From: Streptomyces sp. L-9-10
GTDB taxonomy: Bacteria; Actinomycetota; Actinomycetes; Streptomycetales; Streptomycetaceae
Assembly: GCF_004151105.1 (NCBI RefSeq)
Contig: NZ_PHRF01000005.1
Location: forward strand, 362,827 to 426,826
DNA: 64,000 nt
Reading direction: 5' to 3'
The translations under genes and the position numbers were made by a program. Below are positions 22,666 to 31,001 of this stretch, in pieces (position 1 is the stretch's first letter; each line of letters begins with the position of its first letter). The notes beneath the pieces are model-generated. The model did no database searches. It worked only from the letters and a program-made list of their open reading frames with translations, and was not told the origin of the DNA.

Positions 22666-25052
22666 CCGTACCGAACACCTCGGCGACGCCGGACGAGCGA
22701 CCCGGATCACGGGAACGGCCCGCGCCGGCCGGGCACGGCCGGCACCGCCCCGGGCCCGCCCGGCCTCCGCGGCCCGGACGGACCGCCAAGCCCGCCAAGC
22801 CCGCCGAGTCCGCCGAGTCCCCCAGGCCCTCGAAGTCCGGCAGGGCCGCCAAGCCCCCGAAGCGCTCCCGGGGCGCCAGGTCCGCCGCGACCAAGCAGCC
22901 GAAGGCCGTACGCACGCCCACCATCCTCCAGATGGAGGCCGTGGAGTGCGGCGCCGCCTCGCTCGCCATGGTGCTCGCCCACTACGGGCGCCACGTCCCG
23001 CTCGAAGAGCTGCGCATCGCGTGCGGTGTGTCCCGCGACGGCTCCCGCGCGAGCAACCTGCTGAAGGCCGCGCGGAGTTACGGTCTCCAGGCCAAGGGCA
23101 TGCAGATGGAACCGGCGGCGCTCGCCGGGGTGCGGCCACCGGCCATCCTCTTCTGGGAGTTCAACCACTACGTCGTCTACGACGGCACGGGACACAAACT
23201 GGGCCGTCGAGGGGTATACGTCAACGACCCCGGCAAGGGCCGCCGTTTCGTCTCCCCCGAGGACTTCGACACCAGTTTCACCGGGGTCGCGCTCGTCTTC
23301 GAGCCGTCGGCCGACTTCCGCGAGGGCGGCCGCAAGCAGGGCGTGCTGGGCGCGGTACCGGCGCGGCTGCGCGGCACGACCGGCACGCTCCTGGCCGCCC
23401 TGTTCGCCAGCCTGCTCCTGGTCGGAGTCGGCGCGGTGGTGCCCGCGCTGAGCCGTACGTACATCGACATGTTCCTGATCGGCAAGCAGACCTCGCTGCT
23501 CGGGCCTCTGTTCGCGGCGATGGCGGCGATGGTGATGCTCACCGCCACACTGACCGGACTGCAGCAGGCCAATCTGCTGCGCGGACGCATCATCTCGTCG
23601 ACGCTGAGCAGCGCCCGGTTCCTGCGCCACCTGCTCCGGCTGCCGGTCACCTTCTTCGCCCAGCGCGGCCCCGCCGATCTGGTCCAGCGGCTCCAGTCGA
23701 ACGACACGGTCGCCGAAACACTGGCACGGGACCTCGCGGCGGCCGGCGTGGACGGGGTGGTGGTGATCCTCTACGCCGTCCTGCTGTGGACGTACGACCC
23801 ACAGCTCACCGTCGTCGGAGTGCTGATCGCGCTGCTCAACGTGGTCGCGATGCGGATCGTCATCCGGCTGCGCGCCACCCACACCCAGAAACTGCGTGCG
23901 GACAGTGCCCGGCTGACCAACACCTCGTACACCGGCCTCCAGCTGATCGAGACCCTGAAGGCCACCGGCGGCGAGAACGGCTACTTCCGCCGCTGGGCCG
24001 GCCAGCACGCCACCACACTGGAGGTGCAGCAGCGCCTCGGCGTACCCACCGCCGCCCTCGCCGTCGTCGCACCGGCCCTCGCGACACTCAACAGCGCGCT
24101 GATCCTCTGGATCGGCGGACTGCGCGCGGTCGAGGGCCATATCTCCATCGGCCTGCTCGTCGCGTTCCAGGCCCTCGTCACGCGCTTCACCGCGCCGATC
24201 ACCCGGCTGAACGGAGTCGCCGGCCGGGTCCAGGACTTCGCCGCCGACGTGGCCAGGCTGAAGGACGTCGAGAGCTTCCCGGCCGACGAGCTGTACACGC
24301 GCCCGACGCCGGACGACCCGAACACCCGCAGACTGACGGGCCATGTGCGCCTGGAGAACATCACCTTCGGCTACAGCCCGCTGGACGCGCCGCTGCTCAA
24401 GGACTTCTCCCTCACGGTCGGCCCCGGACGGCAGGTGGCGCTCGTCGGCGGCTCCGGCAGTGGCAAATCGACGGTGTCCAGGCTGATTTCGGGACTCTAC
24501 CGGCCCTGGGAGGGGACGGTCCGTATCGATGGGCAGCGGCTGGAGGACATCTCCCGCGGCGCGCTGGCCGCCTCGGTCTCCTTCGTCGACCAGGACGTCT
24601 TCCTCTTCGAAGGGACCGTCCGCGACAACGTGGCCCTGTGGGATCCGTCCATACCGGACGACGCCGTTGTCGAGGCGCTCAAGGACGCCGCGCTGTACGA
24701 CGTGGTCGTCCGGCGCCCCGGAGGCGTCCACAGCCGGGTCGAGCAGGACGGACGCAACTTCTCCGGCGGGCAGCGGCAGCGTCTGGAGATCGCCAGGGCA
24801 CTCGTCAGGCGACCGAGCATCCTCGTTCTCGACGAGGTCACCAGCGCTCTGGACGCGCGGACCGAGCGGCTGGTCATCGACAATCTGCGACGGCGGGGCT
24901 GTGCGTGCGTGGTGATCGCCCACCGGCTGAGCACGGTGCGGGACAGCGACGAGATCGTGGTGCTCGACCACGGGGCGATCGCCGAGCGGGGGCGGCACGA
25001 AGACCTCGTCGCGGCCCGCGGTCCGTACGCCGAACTCGTCAAGGAGCACTGA
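22662..25052 (+). CDS. C39 peptidase-containing ABC exporter (NHLM family)
   Basis: 796 residues from the GTG overlapping the previous stop. An extra Pro/Ala/Lys-rich tail (1-84) precedes the C39 leader peptidase with Gln90, Cys96 (QMEAVECGAASLAMVLAHYG), His169 (FNHYVVYDG) and Asp189 (VNDPGKG). A six-helix membrane domain follows (about 235-520), then an ATPase domain with Walker A GGSGSGKST (596-604), signature SGGQRQR (from 701) and Walker B LVLDE (Asp724, Glu725). It would cut the 68-residue precursor after Gly-Gly and export the core. All catalytic residues are intact. The N-terminal tail is unusual and locally repetitive in DNA (Lys-Pro-Ala and Glu-Ser repeats). Confidence 0.92.
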   Translation: MTVPNTSATPDERPGSRERPAPAGHGRHRPGPARPPRPGRTAKPAKPAESAESPRPSKSGRAAKPPKRSRGARSAATKQPKAVRTPTILQMEAVECGAASLAMVLAHYGRHVPLEELRIACGVSRDGSRASNLLKAARSYGLQAKGMQMEPAALAGVRPPAILFWEFNHYVVYDGTGHKLGRRGVYVNDPGKGRRFVSPEDFDTSFTGVALVFEPSADFREGGRKQGVLGAVPARLRGTTGTLLAALFASLLLVGVGAVVPALSRTYIDMFLIGKQTSLLGPLFAAMAAMVMLTATLTGLQQANLLRGRIISSTLSSARFLRHLLRLPVTFFAQRGPADLVQRLQSNDTVAETLARDLAAAGVDGVVVILYAVLLWTYDPQLTVVGVLIALLNVVAMRIVIRLRATHTQKLRADSARLTNTSYTGLQLIETLKATGGENGYFRRWAGQHATTLEVQQRLGVPTAALAVVAPALATLNSALILWIGGLRAVEGHISIGLLVAFQALVTRFTAPITRLNGVAGRVQDFAADVARLKDVESFPADELYTRPTPDDPNTRRLTGHVRLENITFGYSPLDAPLLKDFSLTVGPGRQVALVGGSGSGKSTVSRLISGLYRPWEGTVRIDGQRLEDISRGALAASVSFVDQDVFLFEGTVRDNVALWDPSIPDDAVVEALKDAALYDVVVRRPGGVHSRVEQDGRNFSGGQRQRLEIARALVRRPSILVLDEVTSALDARTERLVIDNLRRRGCACVVIAHRLSTVRDSDEIVVLDHGAIAERGRHEDLVAARGPYAELVKEH

Positions 25053-25053
25053 G

Positions 25054-27999
25054 ATGGCGTCCGTTCCCCCGCCCGCGGACGGCACCGGCGCGGTGATCCA
25101 CGCCCTCGGCGCCCTCGGCGCGCCACTCGACCACACCGGTCTCGGCAGCGTGCCGCTGGAAGGGCCGCATGTGCTGTGGCTCGTCATGGACGGGACGCTG
25201 GACCTCTTCGCCGTCGACGCGGCCGAGCAGGGCCACTGGCACTATCTCGGCCGCCTCGAAGCGGGTGCGCTGCTGCTCGGCCCGGTCGACGGCGCACAGC
25301 ACACCCTGGCGGGCAAGCCCTCGCAGGAGTGCCTGCTGCGCCGGATCCCGCTGCGCGAGCTGTACCGCGCGGAGTACGAGCAGCGGTACGACCCGTACGC
25401 CCAGTACGACCCGTACGAGCGGCAGTACGACCGGTACGGGCAGCATGACCCGCAGCAGGATCAGCGACAGTCCGGGCCGTACGCGCAGCCGGGCGCGGAC
25501 GGGACCTGGCCACCGGCACCGACTCCGCTGGAGCACGCGTTCGCGCTCGGTATCGGCCGCGGTCTGGGTGTCCTGCTGGAAGCGCCGTTGGACGGCCGCC
25601 CCGGTGGCGACGACGCTCTGACCGACGATGACGACCTGCTGTGGATGCAGGTCCCGCCGGGCAGCGTGGCGTACGGCGCCGCGTACAGCGCCGAGGCGGC
25701 CGGTGACCTGCTGGTCGACGGCGCGCTGTGGCAGCGGATGGTCAACCAGCAGCACCGGCTGCTGTCCGCGGTCGACCGGTGGATCGAGCGGCTGGAGAAC
25801 GCCCACGCCGATCGGACCGCGGCCGGTATCAAGGCAGGTGAGGCGGTACGCGCACAGGCGGACCAGGCGTTGATCGCCTCCATCGACGGGCCCGCCAGAA
25901 CCGGTCGGAGCGCGACGGGAAAGCCCGGGACGGGCGGTGACGAAGCCGCCTTCGCCATCTGCCAGGTGGTCGCCGAAGCCGGTGGCATCACCCTCTCGGG
26001 ACCGCCGAGGAGCGGTCCGGTCAACGATCGCGTCGGTCCCGTCGAACGTATCGCCGTCGCCGCCCGGATCCGTACCCGTGCGGTCCGGCTCGACGGGAAC
26101 TGGTGGCGTACGGACGCCGGCCCGCTGGTGGGCCACTGGGCCAAGTCCGGCGCGCCGGTCGCGCTGCTGTGGCGGCGCGGCCGGTACGAGGCGGTCAACC
26201 CGGCCTCGGGGCTGCGGATGCGGCTCGGCCCGCACAACGCCGGGGAACTGGAGCCGCGTGCCGTCATGTTCTACCGGCCGCTGCCCGACCGGCCCATGAC
26301 ACCGGTGCGGCTCATGCGCTTCGGACTGCGCGGCAGCGGCGCCGACGCCCGGAATCTCGTGCTGAGCGGGCTGGTCACGGTCGGCCTCGGCGCGCTGGTA
26401 CCGATCGCGACCGGACAGGTGCTGGGGGTCTTCGTACCGAACGCCGAGACGAGCCTCATCGCGCAGGTCTCGCTGGCCGTCATGATCACCAGCGTGGTCG
26501 CCGCCGCGTTCGCGCTGCTCCAGAACCTGACCCTGCTTCGTCTGGAGGGCCGGATCGAGAGCGTGCTTCAGCCCGCCGTCTGGGACCGGCTGCTGCGGTT
26601 GCCCGCGAGGTTCTTCACCGGCCGTTCCACCGGCGAACTGGCCAGTGCGGCCATGGGGATCAGCGCCATCCGCCGGGTGCTCTCCGGCGTCGGCCCGGTG
26701 GCCGTGCAGGCGGGCACGGTCGGCGCGATGAATCTCGTACTGCTGCTGTGGTTCAGCGTGCCGCTGGCGCTGGCGGCGATCGCCATGCTGATCGTCATCG
26801 CGGCCGTGTTCCTCGGGATGGGACTGTGGCAGGTGCGCTGGCAGCGACGGCTCGTGGAGCTGAGCAACAAGCTCAACAACCAGGCGTTCCAGACCCTGCG
26901 CGGGCTGCCCAAGCTGAGGGTCGCGGCGGCGGAGAGTTTCGCGTACGCGGCGTGGGCCGACGAGTTCGCCCGCTCCCGCGAACTGCAGCAGCGTACGGGC
27001 CGGATCAGAAACCTGACCACGGTCCTCGACGCGGTCTATCTGCCGCTCTGTTCCCTCGCCATGTTCATGCTCTTGGCGGGTCCGGCGCGCGACAGCATGT
27101 CGGCGGCCGAATTCCTCACCTTCAACACCTCCATGACGATGCTGCTGACCTCCGTCACCCAGCTGACCGGGGCGTTCGTCTCGACGGCAGCCGCACTGCC
27201 GATGTTCGAACAGATCACGCCGGTACTGGACGAGCCCCCCGAGGTCCGCTCCGCCAGCACCCAGCCCGGTGTCCTGTCCGGCGCGATCGAGGCCCGGAAC
27301 CTCTCCTTCCGCTATTCCGCCGGTGGTCCGCTGATTCTGGACGACGTGTCACTGGAGATCCGGCCGGGCGAGTTCGTGGCGATCGTCGGCCCGAGCGGCT
27401 GCGGAAAGTCCACCCTGCTCCGGCTCCTCATCGGCTTCGACCAGCCGCTCTCGGGCAGTGTGCTGTACGACGGCCAGGACCTGGCCGCTCTCGACCAGGC
27501 GGCCGTGCGCCGACAGTGCGGGGTCGTCCTGCAGAACGCGCAGCCGTTCACCGGGTCGATCCTGGACTGCGTCAGCGGCGCCGAGACGTTCTCCCAGGAG
27601 GAGGTGTGGGAAGCCGCGGAGATGGCCGGTCTCGCCGACGACATCAAACGCATGCCCATGGGCCTGCACACCCTGATCTCCGGCGGCGGCGCGATCTCCG
27701 GCGGGCAGCGCCAGCGCCTGATGATCGCCCAGGCCCTGATCCGCCGTCCCCGCATCCTGTTCTTCGACGAGGCCACCAGCGCCCTGGACAACGCGACGCA
27801 GCGCGTCGTGACCGAGAGCACGCGCAGACTCCGTGCCAGCCGCCTCGTGATCGCCCATCGGCTGTCCACCGTCATGGACGCCGACCGCGTCTTCGTCATG
27901 GCGGACGGCCGCGTCGTGGAACAGGGGCCGCCGGCCGACCTGCTCGCCGACACGAACGGCCGGCTTCACGAGCTGGTACGGCGCCAGCTCACCCATTGA
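25054..27999 (+). CDS. Second NHLM-type ABC protein (permease and ATPase fusion)
   Basis: 981 residues, one base after the exporter stop. The long N-terminal part (about 1-400) lacks a C39 peptidase and has a cyclic-nucleotide-domain-like beginning (LWLVMDGTLDLFAV). After a membrane domain (about 430-710) comes an ATPase with Walker A GPSGCGKST (779-787), signature SGGQRQR (from 882) and Walker B FFDE (Asp905, Glu906). This is the layout of the NHLM bacteriocin-system ABC protein that pairs with the peptidase transporter. A Tyr/Asp/Pro/Gln-rich insert at about 107-150 (repeats of YDPY) is odd and looks recently expanded. Probably forms a heterodimeric exporter or accessory pump. Confidence 0.9.
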   Translation: MASVPPPADGTGAVIHALGALGAPLDHTGLGSVPLEGPHVLWLVMDGTLDLFAVDAAEQGHWHYLGRLEAGALLLGPVDGAQHTLAGKPSQECLLRRIPLRELYRAEYEQRYDPYAQYDPYERQYDRYGQHDPQQDQRQSGPYAQPGADGTWPPAPTPLEHAFALGIGRGLGVLLEAPLDGRPGGDDALTDDDDLLWMQVPPGSVAYGAAYSAEAAGDLLVDGALWQRMVNQQHRLLSAVDRWIERLENAHADRTAAGIKAGEAVRAQADQALIASIDGPARTGRSATGKPGTGGDEAAFAICQVVAEAGGITLSGPPRSGPVNDRVGPVERIAVAARIRTRAVRLDGNWWRTDAGPLVGHWAKSGAPVALLWRRGRYEAVNPASGLRMRLGPHNAGELEPRAVMFYRPLPDRPMTPVRLMRFGLRGSGADARNLVLSGLVTVGLGALVPIATGQVLGVFVPNAETSLIAQVSLAVMITSVVAAAFALLQNLTLLRLEGRIESVLQPAVWDRLLRLPARFFTGRSTGELASAAMGISAIRRVLSGVGPVAVQAGTVGAMNLVLLLWFSVPLALAAIAMLIVIAAVFLGMGLWQVRWQRRLVELSNKLNNQAFQTLRGLPKLRVAAAESFAYAAWADEFARSRELQQRTGRIRNLTTVLDAVYLPLCSLAMFMLLAGPARDSMSAAEFLTFNTSMTMLLTSVTQLTGAFVSTAAALPMFEQITPVLDEPPEVRSASTQPGVLSGAIEARNLSFRYSAGGPLILDDVSLEIRPGEFVAIVGPSGCGKSTLLRLLIGFDQPLSGSVLYDGQDLAALDQAAVRRQCGVVLQNAQPFTGSILDCVSGAETFSQEEVWEAAEMAGLADDIKRMPMGLHTLISGGGAISGGQRQRLMIAQALIRRPRILFFDEATSALDNATQRVVTESTRRLRASRLVIAHRLSTVMDADRVFVMADGRVVEQGPPADLLADTNGRLHELVRRQLTH

Positions 28000-28043
28000 C
28001 CGCCACGTCAGCGGCGGGGGCCGACGGCCGTTCAGCGGCTTCG

Positions 28044-28071
28044 CCACGCCACGGGGCTTCGCGGGGCGTGG
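28044..28071. terminator. Terminator between convergent genes
   Basis: CCACGCC (28044-28050) pairs with GGCGTGG (28065-28071) around a GC-rich loop, immediately before the stop of the minus-strand Lrp gene and 45 bases after the plus-strand ABC gene. Confidence 0.5.
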
Positions 28072-29169
28072 TCAGTCCCGCGCCTCGGCGGTGTCGTTCA
28101 CCGGCCGGAGATGGCGAAGGAAACCGTCGACCCGGTCGCCGAGGCGGACGCCGTCGCGGGCTGTCCAGTGGCGGCGCAGTACGCGGACACCCACGCACGT
28201 ATTGACCGTCGTCACCTCGGGGAAGGCCCCGAGATCCGTGGTGATGAAGCGGGCCAGGTCCTCCTCGTCACGGAAGACGCCGTAATGGATCACCGACGAG
28301 GAGCCGGCCACCATCGACACATAGCGGGCGGAGGGATGGCTGCCCAGGGTGTCGAGCAGGCCCGGGATGGCCTGGGGGAGGACCGTCAACGACATCAGGG
28401 CGTTGAGCGGGAAGCCCAGCAGGGTGGGTTCGATCTCCACCCGGGGCCAGAGGGCACCGCACTCCAGAAGTGACTGCGAGGTGCGGTACGCCGTCGAGCG
28501 GCTGACGTCCAGCGCGCGGGCGATGTCGGCGGCCGGGATCCGCCCGTTGGCCACCATCAGCTCCGCCGTGCGCCGTTCCAGCTCCGACAACTGCTCCGGC
28601 GAGGTCCGCCGTTCCTGCGTGACCTGTACGGCGTGCTCGTGGAGCCGCTCGCTCTGCTCGCCCGTGAGCCGGTGAAGCCGCCAGGTCTGGCCCATGGTGT
28701 GGGCGCGCAGGACCAGCTGGGACTCCGTGGAGACGATGCCCGGTATACCGGGCAGGCGGTTGGTCAGCAGATCGAAGATATCGGTCCCGAGCAGCGGGTA
28801 GACGCTGCAATAGATGTCGGCGTTGCCGGTCGTCAGCAGCAGCGTCTGCACCTCGGCCAGCTCCAGGATGCGCCGCGCGACCTCCTGGGAGCGTCCCGGT
28901 TCGCATGTGATCCACACCTGACGCGGGTTCTCCGTGGTGATCAGTGGCCAGTCCAGTCGGCCGACCACCCGCAGCAGCCGCTCCGTGCGCAGCCGCGACA
29001 GACGGCGGGCGACGGTGCTGGGCGAGCTGTCGAGCACCTCGGCGAGCGCGTTGACCGGGGTGCGGGGCGCTATCTGGAGCGCCGCGACCAGATCGAGGTC
29101 GACGTCATCGAGCAACCGTTCCTCCGGGCGCGCGGATGACCGTCGCATGGTGACGGTGGGCGAGGGCAT
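28072..29169 (-). CDS. Tandem Lrp/AsnC-family regulator
   Basis: 365 residues, a double Lrp: first helix-turn-helix LDLVAALQIAPRTPVNALAEVLDSSPSTVARRLSRL, a RAM-like domain (VQTLLLTTGNADIYCSVYPLL), then a second helix-turn-helix AELMVANGRIPAADIARALDVSRSTAYRTSQSLLECG and a second RAM domain (YVSMVAGSSSVIHYGVFRDEEDLARFITTDL). Streptomyces has many such fused forms. The first ATG (29169) is used here; one seven codons later is possible. It is divergent from the AbgT transporter and probably controls transporter and carboxypeptidase in response to an amino acid or a glutamate conjugate. Confidence 0.9.
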   Translation of the reverse strand: MPSPTVTMRRSSARPEERLLDDVDLDLVAALQIAPRTPVNALAEVLDSSPSTVARRLSRLRTERLLRVVGRLDWPLITTENPRQVWITCEPGRSQEVARRILELAEVQTLLLTTGNADIYCSVYPLLGTDIFDLLTNRLPGIPGIVSTESQLVLRAHTMGQTWRLHRLTGEQSERLHEHAVQVTQERRTSPEQLSELERRTAELMVANGRIPAADIARALDVSRSTAYRTSQSLLECGALWPRVEIEPTLLGFPLNALMSLTVLPQAIPGLLDTLGSHPSARYVSMVAGSSSVIHYGVFRDEEDLARFITTDLGAFPEVTTVNTCVGVRVLRRHWTARDGVRLGDRVDGFLRHLRPVNDTAEARD

Positions 29170-29252
29170 GCCTTGATCCTAATCTCTTCACTGTCAGAAA
29201 GTTACACGGTCGAAACAGCTGATAATCAAGGGTTCATTGACACATTCACCCA

Positions 29253-29268
29253 CCATGGGATCCCATGG
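29253..29268. promoter_or_regulatory. 16-base perfect palindrome in the Lrp/AbgT intergenic region
   Basis: CCATGGGATCCCATGG reads the same on both strands and follows a TTGACA box (29237-29242) by ten bases. It lies about 85 bases from the Lrp start and 32 bases before the likely AbgT start, a plausible operator. Confidence 0.4.
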
Positions 29269-29300
29269 CGAATCAATCCGCCACGCAGGAAGGGGTCGAT

Positions 29301-30890
29301 GTGGTGACCAAGACGACGGTGGAGCGCCCGGCGGGGTCCGTGGCGTTCACGCTGCGGACGCTCGGCGTCATAGAGCGCGTCGGCAACAGGCTGCCGCATC
29401 CGTTCTGGCTGTTCGTGATACTCAGCGCGGCCCTGGTCGTCCTGAGCTGGGGGCTGAACGGCCTCGGAGTCTCCGCCGAATCGCCCACGGACGGGGCGAC
29501 GGTCGTGGTGCGCAGCCTGGTCTCGGACGCCGGCGTGACCATGATGCTCGACGGCCTGATCGACAACTACGCGACGTTCCCGCCGCTCGGGGTCGTCCTC
29601 GTCGTCATGCTCGGCGTATCGGTCGCCGACCGGGCCGGGCTCCTCACCGCAATGCTGCGGGCCGCGCTGGCGAAGGTCCCGCTGAGGGCGGTCACCTTCA
29701 TGATCGCGTTCACGGGGATGGTCGCCCATATCGCCTCCGACGCGGCGTTCGTCGTCATGATCCCGCTGGGTGCGATCGCCTACCGTTCCGTCGGACGCAA
29801 TCCCGTACTGGGCGCGGTGGTCGCCTTCGTCGCGGTCTCCGGCGGACACGCCGCCAGCCCGCTGGTCACACCGTCGGACGCCACACTGGCCGCGCTGACG
29901 ACGGCGGCGGCGCACACCATAGATCCCTCGTACACGGTCACACCGGTGGCCAACTACTTCTTCTCGCTCGCCTCATCCGTCATCCTGGCGTTGGTCATCA
30001 CCCTGGTCGCCGAAACGCTGCTGACCCGCCGGCTGGCGATGATGGCGGCCGACGACACCGCGGAGCCGGAGGCCGCGACCGGGGGCGAGGACGGGACACC
30101 GGCGGAGACCGAGGAACTCCCGGACCTGTCGCTGACGGACGACGAACGCCGGGGGCTGCGCGCCGCCGCGTTCACCGCCCTCGCGCTGGTGGTCGCCATC
30201 GCCGCGGCCGCGCTGCCGGCCGGCTCACCCCTGCGCGGAGAGCACGGCGCCGTCATCGACTCGCCGCTCGTCCACAACATCGCCGTCTTCCTCTCCCTGC
30301 TCTTCTTCGCCACCGGAGTGGCATACGGCCGGGCGGTGGGGGTGGTCCGCGACGCCAAGGACATCCCCGACATGATGGCTCGGGGGCTGCGCGAACTCAC
30401 CCCCATCCTGGTGCTGTTCTTCGCGATCTCGCAGTTCCTCGCCTACTTCAAGTGGACCGCCATCGGTGAGGTCATGGCCATCACCGGGGCGGGGCTGCTG
30501 GATTCCTCCGGGGTGCCGCTCACGGTCATCTTCGTCGGGGTCATCCTCGTCGTCAGTGTGATGAACCTGCTCCTCACCAGCGGCTCCGCCATGTGGGCGC
30601 TGATCGGCCCGGTGTTCGTGCCGATGCTGATGCTGCTGAAGGTCGCCCCGGAGACCACCTGGGCGCTGTTCCGGATCGCCGACTCCTGCACCAACGCCAT
30701 CACCCCCATGAGCCCGTACTTCGTGCTCTGCCTCGGTTTCGTCCGCCGGTACCGTCCCGGCGCGGGCATCGGCACCCTGATGTCGCTGACGCTTCCGGTG
30801 GCGCTGGCGATGCTTGTCGTATGGACGCTGCTCTTCATCGCCTGGTACTCCGTGGGCCTTCCGTTCGGCCTTGGAGCCCCGACGAACTGA
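29301..30890 (+). CDS. AbgT-family transporter
   Basis: Membrane transporter related to the p-aminobenzoyl-glutamate importer AbgT, 529 residues from the GTG at 29301, with GGAAGGGG upstream; an ATG at 29265 lacks a ribosome site and lies in the palindrome. GVIERVGNRLPHPFWLF, GVSAESPTDGATVVVRSLVS, VAHIASDAAFVVMIPLGA, LTSGSAMWALIGPVFVPM and LFRIADSCTNAITPMSPYFVLCLGF align with AbgT throughout, with about 12 hydrophobic helices. A charged cytoplasmic loop (DDTAEPEAATGGEDG) is an elaboration. Paired with the M20 carboxypeptidase it suggests uptake and cleavage of an acyl-glutamate; some AbgT homologues instead export sulfonamides. Confidence 0.9.
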   Translation: MVTKTTVERPAGSVAFTLRTLGVIERVGNRLPHPFWLFVILSAALVVLSWGLNGLGVSAESPTDGATVVVRSLVSDAGVTMMLDGLIDNYATFPPLGVVLVVMLGVSVADRAGLLTAMLRAALAKVPLRAVTFMIAFTGMVAHIASDAAFVVMIPLGAIAYRSVGRNPVLGAVVAFVAVSGGHAASPLVTPSDATLAALTTAAAHTIDPSYTVTPVANYFFSLASSVILALVITLVAETLLTRRLAMMAADDTAEPEAATGGEDGTPAETEELPDLSLTDDERRGLRAAAFTALALVVAIAAAALPAGSPLRGEHGAVIDSPLVHNIAVFLSLLFFATGVAYGRAVGVVRDAKDIPDMMARGLRELTPILVLFFAISQFLAYFKWTAIGEVMAITGAGLLDSSGVPLTVIFVGVILVVSVMNLLLTSGSAMWALIGPVFVPMLMLLKVAPETTWALFRIADSCTNAITPMSPYFVLCLGFVRRYRPGAGIGTLMSLTLPVALAMLVVWTLLFIAWYSVGLPFGLGAPTN

Positions 30891-30918
30891 CGCGTCGTAC
30901 TGCTCCCACATCTTTCAG

Positions 30919-30966
30919 AGACCCAGACCCAGACCCAGACCCAGACCCAGACCCAGACCCAGACCC
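30919..30966. repeat. Eight perfect AGACCC hexamers
   Basis: A microsatellite of eight uninterrupted AGACCC units between the AbgT stop and the peptidase ribosome site (GGAG at 30994-30997). Six-base units change spacing or mRNA structure but not a reading frame. Such pure arrays are uncommon in this GC-rich background and are prone to slippage. Confidence 0.85.
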
Positions 30967-31001
30967 AGAGACCCCAGAGAAACAGGAGAAACACGGAGAA
31001 C

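Noticed and set aside
22707..25187. 826-codon minus-strand open frame opposite the ABC exporter
   Set aside because: Shadow of a gene with intact C39, Walker and signature motifs on the plus strand.
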